Part shown: in pieces, positions 35,759-46,700 of the stretch
How the letters are laid out: each line of letters begins with the position of its first letter
Numbering within the stretch: position 1 is the first letter of the stretch
Assembly: GCF_000165425.1 (NCBI RefSeq)
Contig: NW_001799067.1
Coordinates: 192,867 to 256,866, forward strand
Origin: Paramecium tetraurelia
Taxonomy: Eukaryota; Ciliophora; Oligohymenophorea; Peniculida; Parameciidae
Reading direction: 5' to 3'
Length of the DNA: 64,000 nt
The notes under the pieces: model-generated
Told to the model about the DNA's origin: nothing
What the model saw: the letters and a program-made list of their open reading frames with translations, nothing else
The model's database searches: none
Translations under genes and position numbers: made by a program

Positions 35759-36052
35759 ATGTCGGGCATTTCGGAACTAAAAAGAATATTATTTTTTATT
35801 TGTGTATTTATTCACTCTTTTTTTTCAGAAGGTGAATTCCTTGACTACGATTAATAGAAGAATAAATTTTTTGATTTTTGTATTAATTCACTCTAAAATC
35901 CAATAAAACATAATTTAATTGAAAAATTAAATAAAATAATTCAAAATAGAAATCTAAAATAAACCTAGTTTCATTTTTTAACTATGCCATAATTTACTAG
36001 GTAATCAATTCTAAAATCGTAACTTAAGATAAATTGTACATTAATTGCTTGA
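35759..36052 (+). CDS. Possible secreted small protein
   Basis: ATG 35759 gives MSGISELKRILFFICVFIHS, a basic n-region and hydrophobic core typical of a signal peptide. About 75 more residues (FFSEGEFLDYDQQKNKFFDF...) run to TGA 36050-36052. The same frame stays coding-like after that TGA (DGNHKVNANFDNQFKDIKGK), so the stop may be a base error. Function unknown. Confidence 0.4.
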
Positions 36053-36309
36053 GATGGAAATCATAAAGTCAATGCCAATTTTGATAACTAATTCAAAGAT
36101 ATTAAGGGAAAATCAATTGTTTTATCTTTAATTTCATCACTTTAGAGTCATTATTTAATCCCTTTAAGATTTTTGAAATTCTAAATAAACATATATAGAA
36201 TGTAAATATTTTATAGAAGATCAGTGTGTTTAAATTCTATATTTAATAGTAGATATCAATTAATAATATAGTATTATTATTTTATTTTTCATAACTTAAA
36301 TAAAACTCT

Positions 36310-38055
36310 TCATTCTATAGCAAATAATGCCATTTTATATTCAGTTGTATTGATAAGGGAGGTTTAGTTGCCAATTCTTCGACCCCCTTATGAATGATCC
36401 AACCACATGCTAAACCTGTATGGATCTTCAGGATCAACATTATCAGCTAATTGAAGATTAACATTCTCATTGGGGGCAAATCCAATTGAAATTCTTGGGA
36501 CAAAGTACCAAAATAAATCTTTGCTCGATCTGCTTTTTCTTGCTTTTTCTCGACTTGTTGTGACTGTAAAGATCTCAAATGCATAATCGCAAGCCATCAA
36601 AGCAAAGTGAGTAGGCTTTTAAAGAGAAATGCCACCGAAACAAGCTATTCCAGTTAAACTGAATGAATTGGACAAATTATAAATTTATTCATGAGTTAGA
36701 GATTTATTTAAATATTAATCTAAATATAAAGTAAAGCCCTACAATAATACAATTGGATAATCTTCCTTAATATTTCCTAATAGATACTTTTGAGCATTAA
36801 AGAAGTGCTTATTCAGCAAAATTCGATAATCTACATACTATCTCATTTCGTAAAAGGTGCTATTCAATTTATCATTCATTTCATGATAATAATTATCAAA
36901 TCTATCGATCAATTCTTTATTATCCTGTTTATGATTCAACTCTTTCTGTTAATTGACAAGTTGTATATTTACACCATTAAAATTTTAAATTTAATTTTGA
37001 GTAATAGATACTTATTCTTTCAATAAATTCAATTCTTAAGAAAGTAAGGATATGGTTTGATTTTGAAAGACCAACATCTCTTTAAATTATTTCTATAAAT
37101 CTAACATTTCTACTTTAAGTTTTTAATTGTATAATTTTAAATATTCAATCTCGCTAGTTAATTTATCATCCAAAGTATTTTTAATTTCTTCTATTTTAAT
37201 CATGTTATCTTATTGAAAATCAGACCACTATTCTTTAATTTAACTGATTTCTGATTCTATTAGAATACTCTCTTTTTTCTAATTTTATGTTTAATTTGTT
37301 GATGTCAAAATTGAGAATTAGTTACTTATTATTACAAGGGTAGCAATAATAAGACAAGCTTTAAAGAGTTTATTGGATGCATATGGATTTTCTAACTTTT
37401 TAATTCTTTCCTCGGCCTGTGCTATTTTCTCTTCTTAACTAATAGAATAATATAATTCATACTTTGTAAACATTTTTTAAAAATCAAGACCTTTTTTTGC
37501 AAGATTACTTCTGACCTTATCAAAAACTTACTTTTGCTTGTTAATAATGTCATTGTGGAATTTTTCATCATTCCTTATATAGAGCTCCAAGATAGATTTT
37601 TATGTTAAATTATTGTATTGTTTAGCTTCATTCAGTATTCTTTAATGATAGCCTAATTCATTTGCAAACATCTAAATTAGAGTATCAACTTCTGACTTTG
37701 CTAATTTAATGAAGTTTAAATCATGAAAGGGGAATTTTTCGATTTTTTATATCTACTCTTTTTGAAAATCAAATAATTTTTGTTATACTTCTTGTAGAAA
37801 ATTAAATCTCCCTTGGTATTTTAATTCTAACTGATTTAAAATATCTTTAATTTCTGTAAAATCATCTAAATGACGAACAGTCTTAGTATTTTTCAATTTT
37901 TGAATTCCTTTTTAATTTGTATGTTGCAATGTTAAACATTTGTGGCATTACAATTAAAATCTCTTAGCCTAAATACATTCAATGTTTGTGCAAATAAAAG
38001 TCCTATTGTGATGTGTTAATTTACACATCTCTTATTCCCCATCTTGTGTCTACAT
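36310..38055 (-). CDS. B-box-like zinc finger, coiled coil, one TM, ciliate C-terminal domain
   Basis: One gene of about 560 aa. The N-terminus holds a Cys/His finger (MCKLTHHNRTFICTNIEC ... LQCHKCLTLQH). Coiled-coil helices follow (EQIQKIEKFPFHDLNFIKLA), then a single TM segment (FKACLIIATLVIISNQFSIL), a second coiled coil (LKVEMLDLQKQFKEMLVFQN), and a C-terminal domain with RISIGFAPNENVNLQLADNV and MWLDHSQGGRRIGN. From memory this last domain recurs in many ciliate proteins. The start at ATG 38055 is in frame with the finger. The TM splits finger and C-terminal domain across a membrane. Confidence 0.75.
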
Positions 38056-38309
38056 ATTGAAGAATTAAAAATTTTATAAAGTATTGTCAATATAATTATT
38101 TCAAAATTCAAACAAGGCTAGATTCTTTTAATCTATTTGAATCTTTAAATAAAAAATCAAAAGAAATTATTTGCTACTATTCAATAATAAAATATACATT
38201 TTTTACTACAAATGAAACTTACGAATAATAATTAGAATAAATTTTCCTGGATAAATTCTCCTTGAAATAAAGTGCTTTATTTTATTTAAGAATCACTCCC
38301 ACATATTAT

Positions 38310-39619
38310 ATGTACAGAAATTACTCTCTGGATGATAAGTACAATTAAGAGTTGTTGAATGTTGTAGAAGCCTTTGGTGGAGCTAATTGCAAATATTGGA
38401 CTTAGGTTGCAAGATTATTTTATGAAAGAACAGGACTCGCTGAAACTAAAAGTTATAATCTAAAGAAAAGGTTCAAAATATACTTAATTATATATAGATA
38501 TTAAATATTGACAAATTACTCTGATAATATTAATTTGGAGCAGGAATAAATCTTATATGAAACTGGAATCAAATGCAGAGGTTTAACTAAGGCTGGTCTA
38601 CGGGAATTCTAGAATAAAACTGGATGTAAGTAAGTGTACATATCAATTTCAGTTTGTATCTTGGGAGATATACTTAAAAGATTGCAAGATTTCTTTAAAT
38701 CGGGATAAAAATTATCTCTTCTGCTTATATTCATTTGAAGAACATAAAGAAAAAGAGATTTGGATCTCAATTCCCAAGAATCTCATATGTGGATATTAAC
38801 ATAATGTTGAAGGCAGCGGATATAAAGGAGAAGATAGATGATCCCATTTTTGTTGAATTATAAAATAGTGCCATCAAATTAGAATAGTTATTTTATTAAC
38901 ATGTCAAATGTTTTGATAAGAACATGGAAGAGAGATACGATCATTATATGAAAGTGGCTAACAGGTTGCAATTTAAGAAACTGATGTTTTTTTTATATTT
39001 TTGTGGAGAATTAAAAAGAATTAGCTTGAATATTTTTGATAAAACTAGTAGTTTTAAACATCCTTTGATAAAAAATGATATTGAACTAAATAAGCAATCC
39101 ATTTATTATTAATTACTGATATCTTAAAGTGATTGGAAGCAGAAGTATGATCTTTTTTTTAATTGCAATAACCAACTTTAAACTAATGATTAATTTTCAA
39201 TGCTAATTAAATAAGCATAAACAGATGAAATAGATGAATATGATCTAATACCTAGGAATCAAAAATAAATTTCAAACAAAGTAGCTAATGCATAAATAGA
39301 ATGTATTGGCAAATAAAAAAAACTTAGATATTTTAGGGGGCATTACGTTTAGAGGGGTTAAATAAAAACTACTGGTTAAACAACTATCTATTTTGATCAC
39401 GATGTAGACTCTGAAGAAATTGAGAATGAAGATTTTGAAAAAGTATTACAGAAATAAAAGGAGAAAGAGGAATTTGAAAAATAAAAAGAGTAGTTTATCA
39501 AAATTTATAATTAAATGTTTGCTAAGGAGGAAGAGGCTGATAAGTTTAAGGGTTAAAAGGAAAAGGATACTGAAAATCAAAAAAATAACAAGTTAAAAAA
39601 AAAAGCAAGAATACTTTGA
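38310..39619 (+). CDS. SANT/Myb-like protein with acidic-basic tail
   Basis: N-terminus MYRNYSLDDKYNQELLNVVE then GANCKYWTQVARLFYERTG, with aromatic spacing reminiscent of a SANT/Myb helix bundle. A 23-nt intron (38630-38652, GTAAGT...CAG) joins to a long frame of about 320 codons (FGSQFPRISYVDINIMLKAA; MEERYDHYMKVANRLQFKKL). The C-terminus is Lys/Glu-rich (QKQKEKEEFEKQKEQF) with a basic end. Another 27-nt intron-like segment near 38470 is possible. A nuclear DNA- or chromatin-binding role is an inference. Confidence 0.62.
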
Positions 39620-39743
39620 AATGTATGTAATTAATATTTAGTTTTATAAATTGTCTATTAATTATATAATTTCATCCTTATTCTCAAAATGTGATAAATG
39701 ATTTAAATATGTATTAGGGATTGTTGAATTTTTAATAACTACT

Positions 39744-40394
39744 ATGAATCCGAGATACAATTACCCAAAAAGATCTGTTTCCAGCATGGATAGATAATAA
39801 ATACTTAAAGCCTTGCGAAGTAATCCATCTGATAAAGAGATTGAATATCTGGCATAAGAATATGATCTGAAACCGCGTACAATCAAGGGTTGGCTAAAGC
39901 AGCAATCTAAAAAGTACAACAAAGCATCTGAATCTGATGAAGATATTCAAAGTAATGGAAGAAAAACTAAAGCAGATAAGGATCTACTAGATTTTGAAAG
40001 AAATTTTAATTAAAATTCAGATGGCTATCACTATGAAATAACAAATATGGATCTCTTGAAGACTGCAAAAAACCTGAATTAATAAGAGTATGAAAAACCT
40101 TAGGTTGTGCAAACGTAGAAGCAACAATCAACTCAACAACAATCTATTAAACCCTTGAGTAGTGAGAATTTTTTTACCATGAAAATTGATAATCAATAAT
40201 AATAATAGTCATAAAAATGTTCACTCTAAAATTTTGATGCCCTTTTATTATTATTAGATTAAGATGATGAAATACACCATATGGTAACCTTACTTAGGAA
40301 TTAGGAGAAACAAATTGAAGAATTGAAAAAAACTCAATCAGATATTCTAGAATATATGTGTTCACATTTGACAAAGAAACCAAAGAAGATTTGA
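39744..40394 (+). CDS. Homeodomain-like helix-turn-helix protein
   Basis: An intact 216-codon frame without introns. Residues 15-55 form three helices ending in LKPRTIKGWLKQQSKKY, which resembles a homeodomain recognition helix (the W-x-x-Q pattern) after a degenerate first two helices (QQILKALRSNPSDKEIEYLA). Then come an acidic/polar middle, a Gln-rich run (QKQQSTQQQSIKPL), and a C-terminal helix (LLRNQEKQIEELKKTQSDIL). Probably a small transcription factor; the call rests on pattern only. Confidence 0.62.
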
Positions 40395-40481
40395 TTTAAA
40401 TATTATAAATTATCACCAATTTTAATAAGTATCAAATAATGTATGAATTTGACAAATACCTTAAAATAAATTGAAAAATTC

Positions 40482-40521
40482 AAAGATACAAAGATACAAA
40501 GGTACAAAGATACAAAGATAC
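40482..40521. repeat. 8-bp microsatellite, five copies
   Basis: Five tandem copies of AAAGATAC, one with a single G change, just downstream of the homeodomain-like gene. Non-coding. Confidence 0.9.
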
Positions 40522-41429
40522 AATATAGAATTAAAAAGCTAAGATGAATCCCATAAAATGTTCATCGTTTACATTACATCAGATTTGAATTTAATAAGAT
40601 TATATTATTTGGAAATAGTAAAAATGTTTGTATGTCTCTAAACTGATTTAATATAAGTCCTAATCAATAGGAAATTTATGCCCAATTTAGATTTAATTTT
40701 GCCATATATCTTCAACACAAAAATATATGATAATTTCTGCATTGCTTTTTTAATGGCTTAAGTATCCTACATAATGGAAATAGAACATTTAAACAAAAAT
40801 AAACCAAGTGATTTGCAAATCATAAGCCCCCTTGTGTTTATAGGTTAGTATAACTAGCTTATATTTATTGGATGTCTTAAGAAAGTCAGGCCATTCTAAT
40901 CAAATTGAAAAAACCGCCAAATATTAGTAATCTAACTCAGATTTAAGAAATTTAACTCCACCCCTAGACATTCTTGTCACCACAACAGTCTTAATCTGAG
41001 GAGTGAACATTTCATTAAACATCAACTACACTCTCTTAGTGCAGTCTGTTAGATTAGAATACTTGATGGAAATCCCAATTCTCTTCTTAGGGCAACAGAC
41101 GATTCTCAGACCAGCATATTATGCCGACACTTTCTGTCCCAAAGGAAAGGAGGACTTTAACCCCAGGGTTTGTTTATGTAATTGCTTACATTCGTGTATA
41201 TGTGCCCCGATGACTAAGCAATTTGCAAAATCTTTTGTTTATTTTTATTTAAATTATTGAAAAATAATCACAACTTAATTTAGTCAAATAATGGAGATAT
41301 AATTATTTGAATGCTTTTAAAATGAATGTAATGAAAACAATTATTCTTTAAAATACGTGATTATAATATAGGTTTAAATAAAATTATTGGGGGTGATTAT
41401 ATTTATAATTTTTATCATAACAGACAAAT
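40522..41429. other. Unresolved region with an unusually GC-rich patch
   Basis: Spacer of about 900 bp before the next plus gene. From about 40950 to 41240 base composition is clearly less AT-rich than surrounding spacer, as in coding DNA, and several frames on both strands are open. Plus: LTPPLDILVTTTVLI and the 85-codon frame at 41003. Minus: KRIGISIKYSNLTD, IKTVVVTRMSRGGVKFLKSE and NPGVKVLLSFG. A real gene is likely here, but its strand and exons cannot be decided by eye. Confidence 0.45.
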
Positions 41430-42619
41430 ATGTTTAAGGTTCTTATTGCACTTAAATCCTAATAATAATTCAAGTGTTCAGTGACAATGGCAGGGAAGAC
41501 CAAAGTGATAACCCTACCATAATCTGAAGGATTAACATTTAATGTAGAGTATTATAATTAATATATATAATAAGCTAATTAAGCGCAATCTAGTTAAAAT
41601 ACAATGATGAAATCTTTCGAATTCAAATGAATGAGGATATCACTGAGACAACTGGTGAGTATAAATTTACAAATGTTAGCGGCTAATACTTTATTGTGTT
41701 GATATAGGATGTTGAGAAACCATTTAAATTAAACATAAAATAAAATGCCTAAACATCAGAATCGCCTCTGAAGAAAAATGATACAGAAAGGAGTCTGACT
41801 GCGAGCAATAAGAAAATAAGCTTTAAGACTCCGACAAATAGATAGAAATCTGAATCTAATTAAAAATTGATACAATCCTTTGTTTTAGGAGATAATCTTA
41901 TGGAATAATTGAAATAGGAGAATAAAGAACTCAAATAAAGAATAATTGAGCTTGAAAATTAAGTGATGACGTTGTAAGAAAAAAATGAATAAAGAAGTGA
42001 TAAGATTGATTAATCCAAATAGGAAGTTTCAGCAAATGATATAAGAAATGATTTTTAAAATCTGTTAAGGTTACAGTAAAGATAAGCTCAAGAGAACAAA
42101 TAATTACTTAAGCAATTGATGGATTTAGATACTAATTATTAAGAATTGCTAGAAAAAAAATCGTTGGTTGATTAGGAAGTAACAAAATTAAAATAAACTA
42201 TCAGCTAATTTGATTGTCAAATAACTTAATTAAAAAGCAGATTAACATAATTTGAAATAGATGGGTTAAGTCAAAACATTTAATTAAATTTATAAATTGC
42301 ATAACCAATAGAGAATGATGAAATAGTGGACAACTTAATTAAACTCATATTAAAAATGAGAGCAACTGGATCCCAATACATTCCTATTAAGGAAGACAAA
42401 TTGGACTCCAAATTAGCATAGATTATTGCTAAAGATCATACTTAACAATACCAATTTATTCGATTGAAATAAGGTTTATATTTGATAGGAGAGGATTAAT
42501 ATTAATTATTTTTGTAAGATAATAAGATTATGATTACAACTGAAGATGGCGTGTCATAACTTTAAGATTTTATTAAGAGTCGAAAAAGAGTAAAATCAAT
42601 TAATGTTCGTAAAGCTTGA
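41430..42619 (+). CDS. Coiled-coil protein with N-terminal beta-rich head
   Basis: Starts MFKVLIALKSQQQFKCSVTM. A beta-rich head (DEIFRIQMNEDITETTGEYK; GQYFIVLIQDVEKPFKLNIK) is followed by a Ser/Thr/Lys linker, about 170 aa of coiled coil (QENKELKQRIIELENQVMTL; QLLKQLMDLDTNYQELLEKK), and a small C-terminal globular module (QFIRLKQGLYLIGEDQYQLF; ending VKSINVRKA). One intron or frame adjustment is needed near 41540-41600. No family recognised. Confidence 0.65.
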
Positions 42620-42724
42620 GATTATATTTGTTAGTATATATATTATAATTGAAAAGACATTAATCATTCAGTATTAGTTCAGAATTTCATTTTTTTATTT
42701 ATCTTTTAGTTAACTTTATTGAAG

Positions 42725-43339
42725 ATGCAAAATATAACAGGATCTGGAGTGATGGTCTTTATCAAACACAAAGAAGATACCTTAGTGTTATTATTGCAGA
42801 ACATTAGAAAGAGATAATTGGTTTTGATGGAACCTGGAGGGAATCAAGAAGTAGGTCTTTCGTCAATGAGTAATGCATTGAAGGAATTGTATGAAGAAAC
42901 ATTCGCAGGATTATCAAAGTCAGATTTAGATGAAGAACATAAAGTACTTGTGAATTACTAATACTTGTGCTATGCTGTCTACATTAAAATAGATGATTTA
43001 AATTTTTTTTAAGAAGTTATGGGAATGAACTAGAAAATATTGTAAATGGCAAATAGTCGATCATTGCATTCATTTAATGAGTGCAAAGGATTTAATATAG
43101 CCAATTTAAAAGACTTGATGAACGTGGATTTTCAGTATTATGAAAAAGACAATAATAAAATACCGCTTCATATTCGAACCCAAGCATCATTGAAGGAATT
43201 TCAAGCTAAAAAAATAATTCAAAAGGATTTATCAATATAATTGCCGTTGTTTTAATGTTCCTTAGATAAAATTAGAATAAAGAATCCAAAATCCCCTTTA
43301 CACGTGCTCAATAATTAATATACATATGTTATACATTGA
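42725..43339 (+). CDS. Nudix-like protein
   Basis: An intact frame of 204 codons. A strand (GSGVMVFIKHKEDTLVLLLQ) leads to EPGGNQEVGLSSMSNALKEL followed by YEET, which resembles a Nudix box (G...RE-x-x-EE) but lacks the glutamate expected eight residues before the KEL and the final Gly. Nudix enzymes hydrolyse nucleoside-diphosphate-linked compounds; the incomplete box leaves activity doubtful. The C-terminal half (HSFNECKGFNIANLKDLMNV; IRTQASLKEFQAKK) is unassigned. Confidence 0.55.
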
Positions 43340-43363
43340 AATATTATTAATATAATTAAAATA

Positions 43364-43705
43364 ATGAAAGTAGCAAAGAATTAAAAGCTAGTGTTAAATA
43401 ATAGGTTTTTGAATTACAAAGCCAAAGAGGATTTGATAAACTTCTTAGAGCAACCCTAGAAAGATGTTGAAATGAGTTAAGCAATTAGAATTAAAAAATC
43501 AACTATGATGAAAAAGATTATCGAAATATTTGAGAAGAATACAGGGATCTTGGAAGTAGAAGCAGAAGATGCCTTGATATCCAGATTGATTTCATCCTAT
43601 GAAGTATATAAGCGAAAGGGTATTCAACACTTTAGTGAGATATCTATTCGAAAGGAAGAAACAAAAGCAATTTTAAGAATAAAAGTTGTATTAAACCAAT
43701 AATGA
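43364..43705 (+). CDS. Small hypothetical protein
   Basis: An intact 113-codon frame, 24 bp downstream of the Nudix-like gene. Basic and helical (MMKKIIEIFEKNTGILEVEA; ISSYEVYKRKGIQHFSEISI), closing with a strand-like segment (AILRIKVVLNQQ) just before TGA. It is convergent with the guanylyl cyclase, whose stop lies only 20 bp away. Function unknown. Confidence 0.6.
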
Positions 43706-43724
43706 TGATTATTAAAATAAGTTT

Positions 43725-46700
43725 TCATTCTTCAATTTATACTCTGTCTATATAATAGCCCTAAATAATCCTATTACGATGTTCAATCTAATTAGCAAAC
43801 ACATAGCTAAATTCTCCAGTGTAAGTGGCATCTAAGAATTTCATAGTATCTTCTGAAACCATGATTCTACCAATTTATGAATTCTATTCCATTTTCTTTG
43901 CTAATGCAACATCCGACCCATAAATATCATATCTCACAATGTCTGTTCCTACTATTCCTCCAATGATATTTCCTGTATGTATTCCAATCCGCATATTGAT
44001 ATCAGGGTATTGAATGTTTTTCTTGAGTAAATTAACAATATCTAGCAATTGAAATCCCAAATTGACGACATTATAAGTTTCTTCCTCTCTGATTCCATTA
44101 TTAGCATCCAAAACTCCCATAACAACATAGCTATCTCCAATTGAATACAATTTATAAACATTGTTCTCAGTGCAAGCCACATCAAATTTATTAAAAAGTG
44201 AACTCAACATTTACAATACTTATTGAGCATCTACACTAGTAGAATATTTTGTAAAGCCAGCTATATCAGCATAGAGGATGGTTGCATTTTCAAAAACGTC
44301 AGGCAGAGTATCTTGTTCTTTAAAATATTATTATAAAATATGTGAAGGCAAGAGATGACTGATAATTTTATTTTATTCTTATTATTGTTACAAGAGTTGA
44401 TCATGAATATTATAATTCTAATAAAGCAAATCCTCATTTTGATTCCTCTAAACAAGAATAAATACCTCTATAGTAAGAATAAATATGATAGTTTCATTCC
44501 ACTAATTAGAAAAAGCTAGTATGAATATGACATTGATATATTTCAAAATGAATAGCAGTTTCCTATGGCGAGAAGTGAAATAAGGTAAGGCTCGTAAAAA
44601 GTATCCCAAACATAAAGTATAAGCTAGGATTAGAGTAATGTATGATCTTTCGATTGGATCATTAATAATGATTGTTATGATGGTGAATAAGATGCAAATG
44701 AAATACCCTATGATCATACTTATTTAGAAGATATATTTGTAGGCATCTCTTAGACAGAAAGGAACAACTATACAGCTCATTAGATAGAATGCAATCTTCA
44801 ATCCTTCGATAGTGAGATTGACTCCCAAATATTGCTGATATTCCATTAAAGCAAATAAAATTGGCAATTAAAAGATCATCAAATAGATAAAGAGAATAAG
44901 ACAATACTAAATCGTATCTTTAAACAATTTATGATTATAAATCCGAATCATTTCTTTATACTTGAATTATCTGAAATAAACTAAGTTTAATATATATTTA
45001 TTTACCTCTTCTAGCTTGATTAGTACCAAAGTCACATTTCACTCGTATCAATTCTTACATAATATCAGTTTCAATCTTCTCTTGATTACCAATAAGTTAT
45101 TATAATTTTGGAATTTCAATCTTTTCTTCTTATTACAAAGTAGAATCAAATAGATGATTGTTATTATTATTTTATAAGGATTTCTAGCTTTTAACATTAT
45201 TCTGGGGGCTCTTTGGCAATAAATCATCAATGTTTTTTTAGGAATCAGCTACTTTCAGATTATCAAATAGATCGCCAAATTGATCACCTAAGGGATCATC
45301 TTTCTTTTATTATTATTATTGTTATTATTATTGCTATTATTGTTATTACTATTAAACTTAATCATGTGATGACATCATTTAAGGATTCACTTCTTTAAAT
45401 CTAGTGACTCTACTCTTTCTATGCATAGTAATACGTCTATTTGATATATCCTCTACAATTCAATAATAAATAATTACATATTAACTTATTTGCTGTGATT
45501 ACATCTTAGATTACTTTACCAAACTATTCAACTGGTAATTAATAAACAGATTTATTTCTCGACATTGACGATTTCCTTGCTATATCGAATTAGAAACCAG
45601 CAGGATTGACAGCATTTGTCATAAGATCATTGATGAGAGGCTTATCATTTTAATCAAGTTTCTTAAATTAAATTGAACTGACTAATTTAATGATGGGTGA
45701 CTTGTCAACCTTTGTTGCAAAAGTACTTTTCTTATTAATGACAAGTGAATAGAGCACATAGATATTTTTGATATTGATTTCCTTAACTTAAAATTAATAC
45801 TTCATTTGTCTGACTCTGATATAGGCAGTTTCAGTCAACGAAATCCTTCCTGGTTCACAGACTGTGCAGGCTCTACTGGTTGTGTTAACAGTGTCTCCTA
45901 TCAATGAGAATTACGGTTTATGTTAGCCAATGACTCCAGCCATCACATTCCCATAATTAATCCCAATCTTTATAACTATCTGTTTATCTTAATATTTTAA
46001 ATTATTAGTTGATTCCATCATGGCTATTGCACATTCAATCATTTTCTATGTTGAGTTTTTTGATTGCTTATCAATTATATCATAGTCTTTTAATCCAGAT
46101 GCACAAACATAAATCTATCCTACTGTCTCGATCTTTTAGATGTTATACTGATTGCATATTGTATCAAAGGTCCTATAAATAGAATCCAGAAAACTTATGA
46201 TTGACACTTTCTCAGATTCAATAATGTCATCGAAGTCGCAGATCTCACAAAAGAGGATTGTGACTGGCCCTTAATCTTCCTATATTTATATATATCCTCT
46301 AGCCATTCGCTCCTTAATAAATCTGGGCATCAATATTCCCAAAGCGTCATTCAATTTCTTCTGTTCCTTCTCCAATTGCTCTTGCAATAGAAAGTTTTGT
46401 CTCCTCAAATACTCATTCACATAGCATAAGTAATATCCACTTACAATTGATAAACTACATATGATTATCAAAGCCAAAACAAACATGATCTATTTCTATG
46501 GGAAGTATTGATATTTAGGTATTATGAATTTCAATACCACTCCCAAGCTAATTAAACTCATAAGGATTATCGTACCTTTAAATTTCAAACTCTGCTTTAT
46601 TGAGTAATTCAGCAGGATTATCATAAATATTGACGTAAATATAATTTAATTCAATATGTAATCCTAATCCAATAAGAATGTTGTTATAAATTAAAATAAA

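Noticed and set aside
36790-37026. Hydrophobic 78-codon plus-strand frame
   Set aside because: Antisense to coiled-coil sequence of the B-box gene; reverse-complemented coiled coil often looks hydrophobic.
40522-41000. DEAD-box helicase fragment (LTPPLDILVTTT)
   Set aside because: Only one weak motif resembles a helicase; no DEAD, SAT or ATP-binding motif was found nearby.
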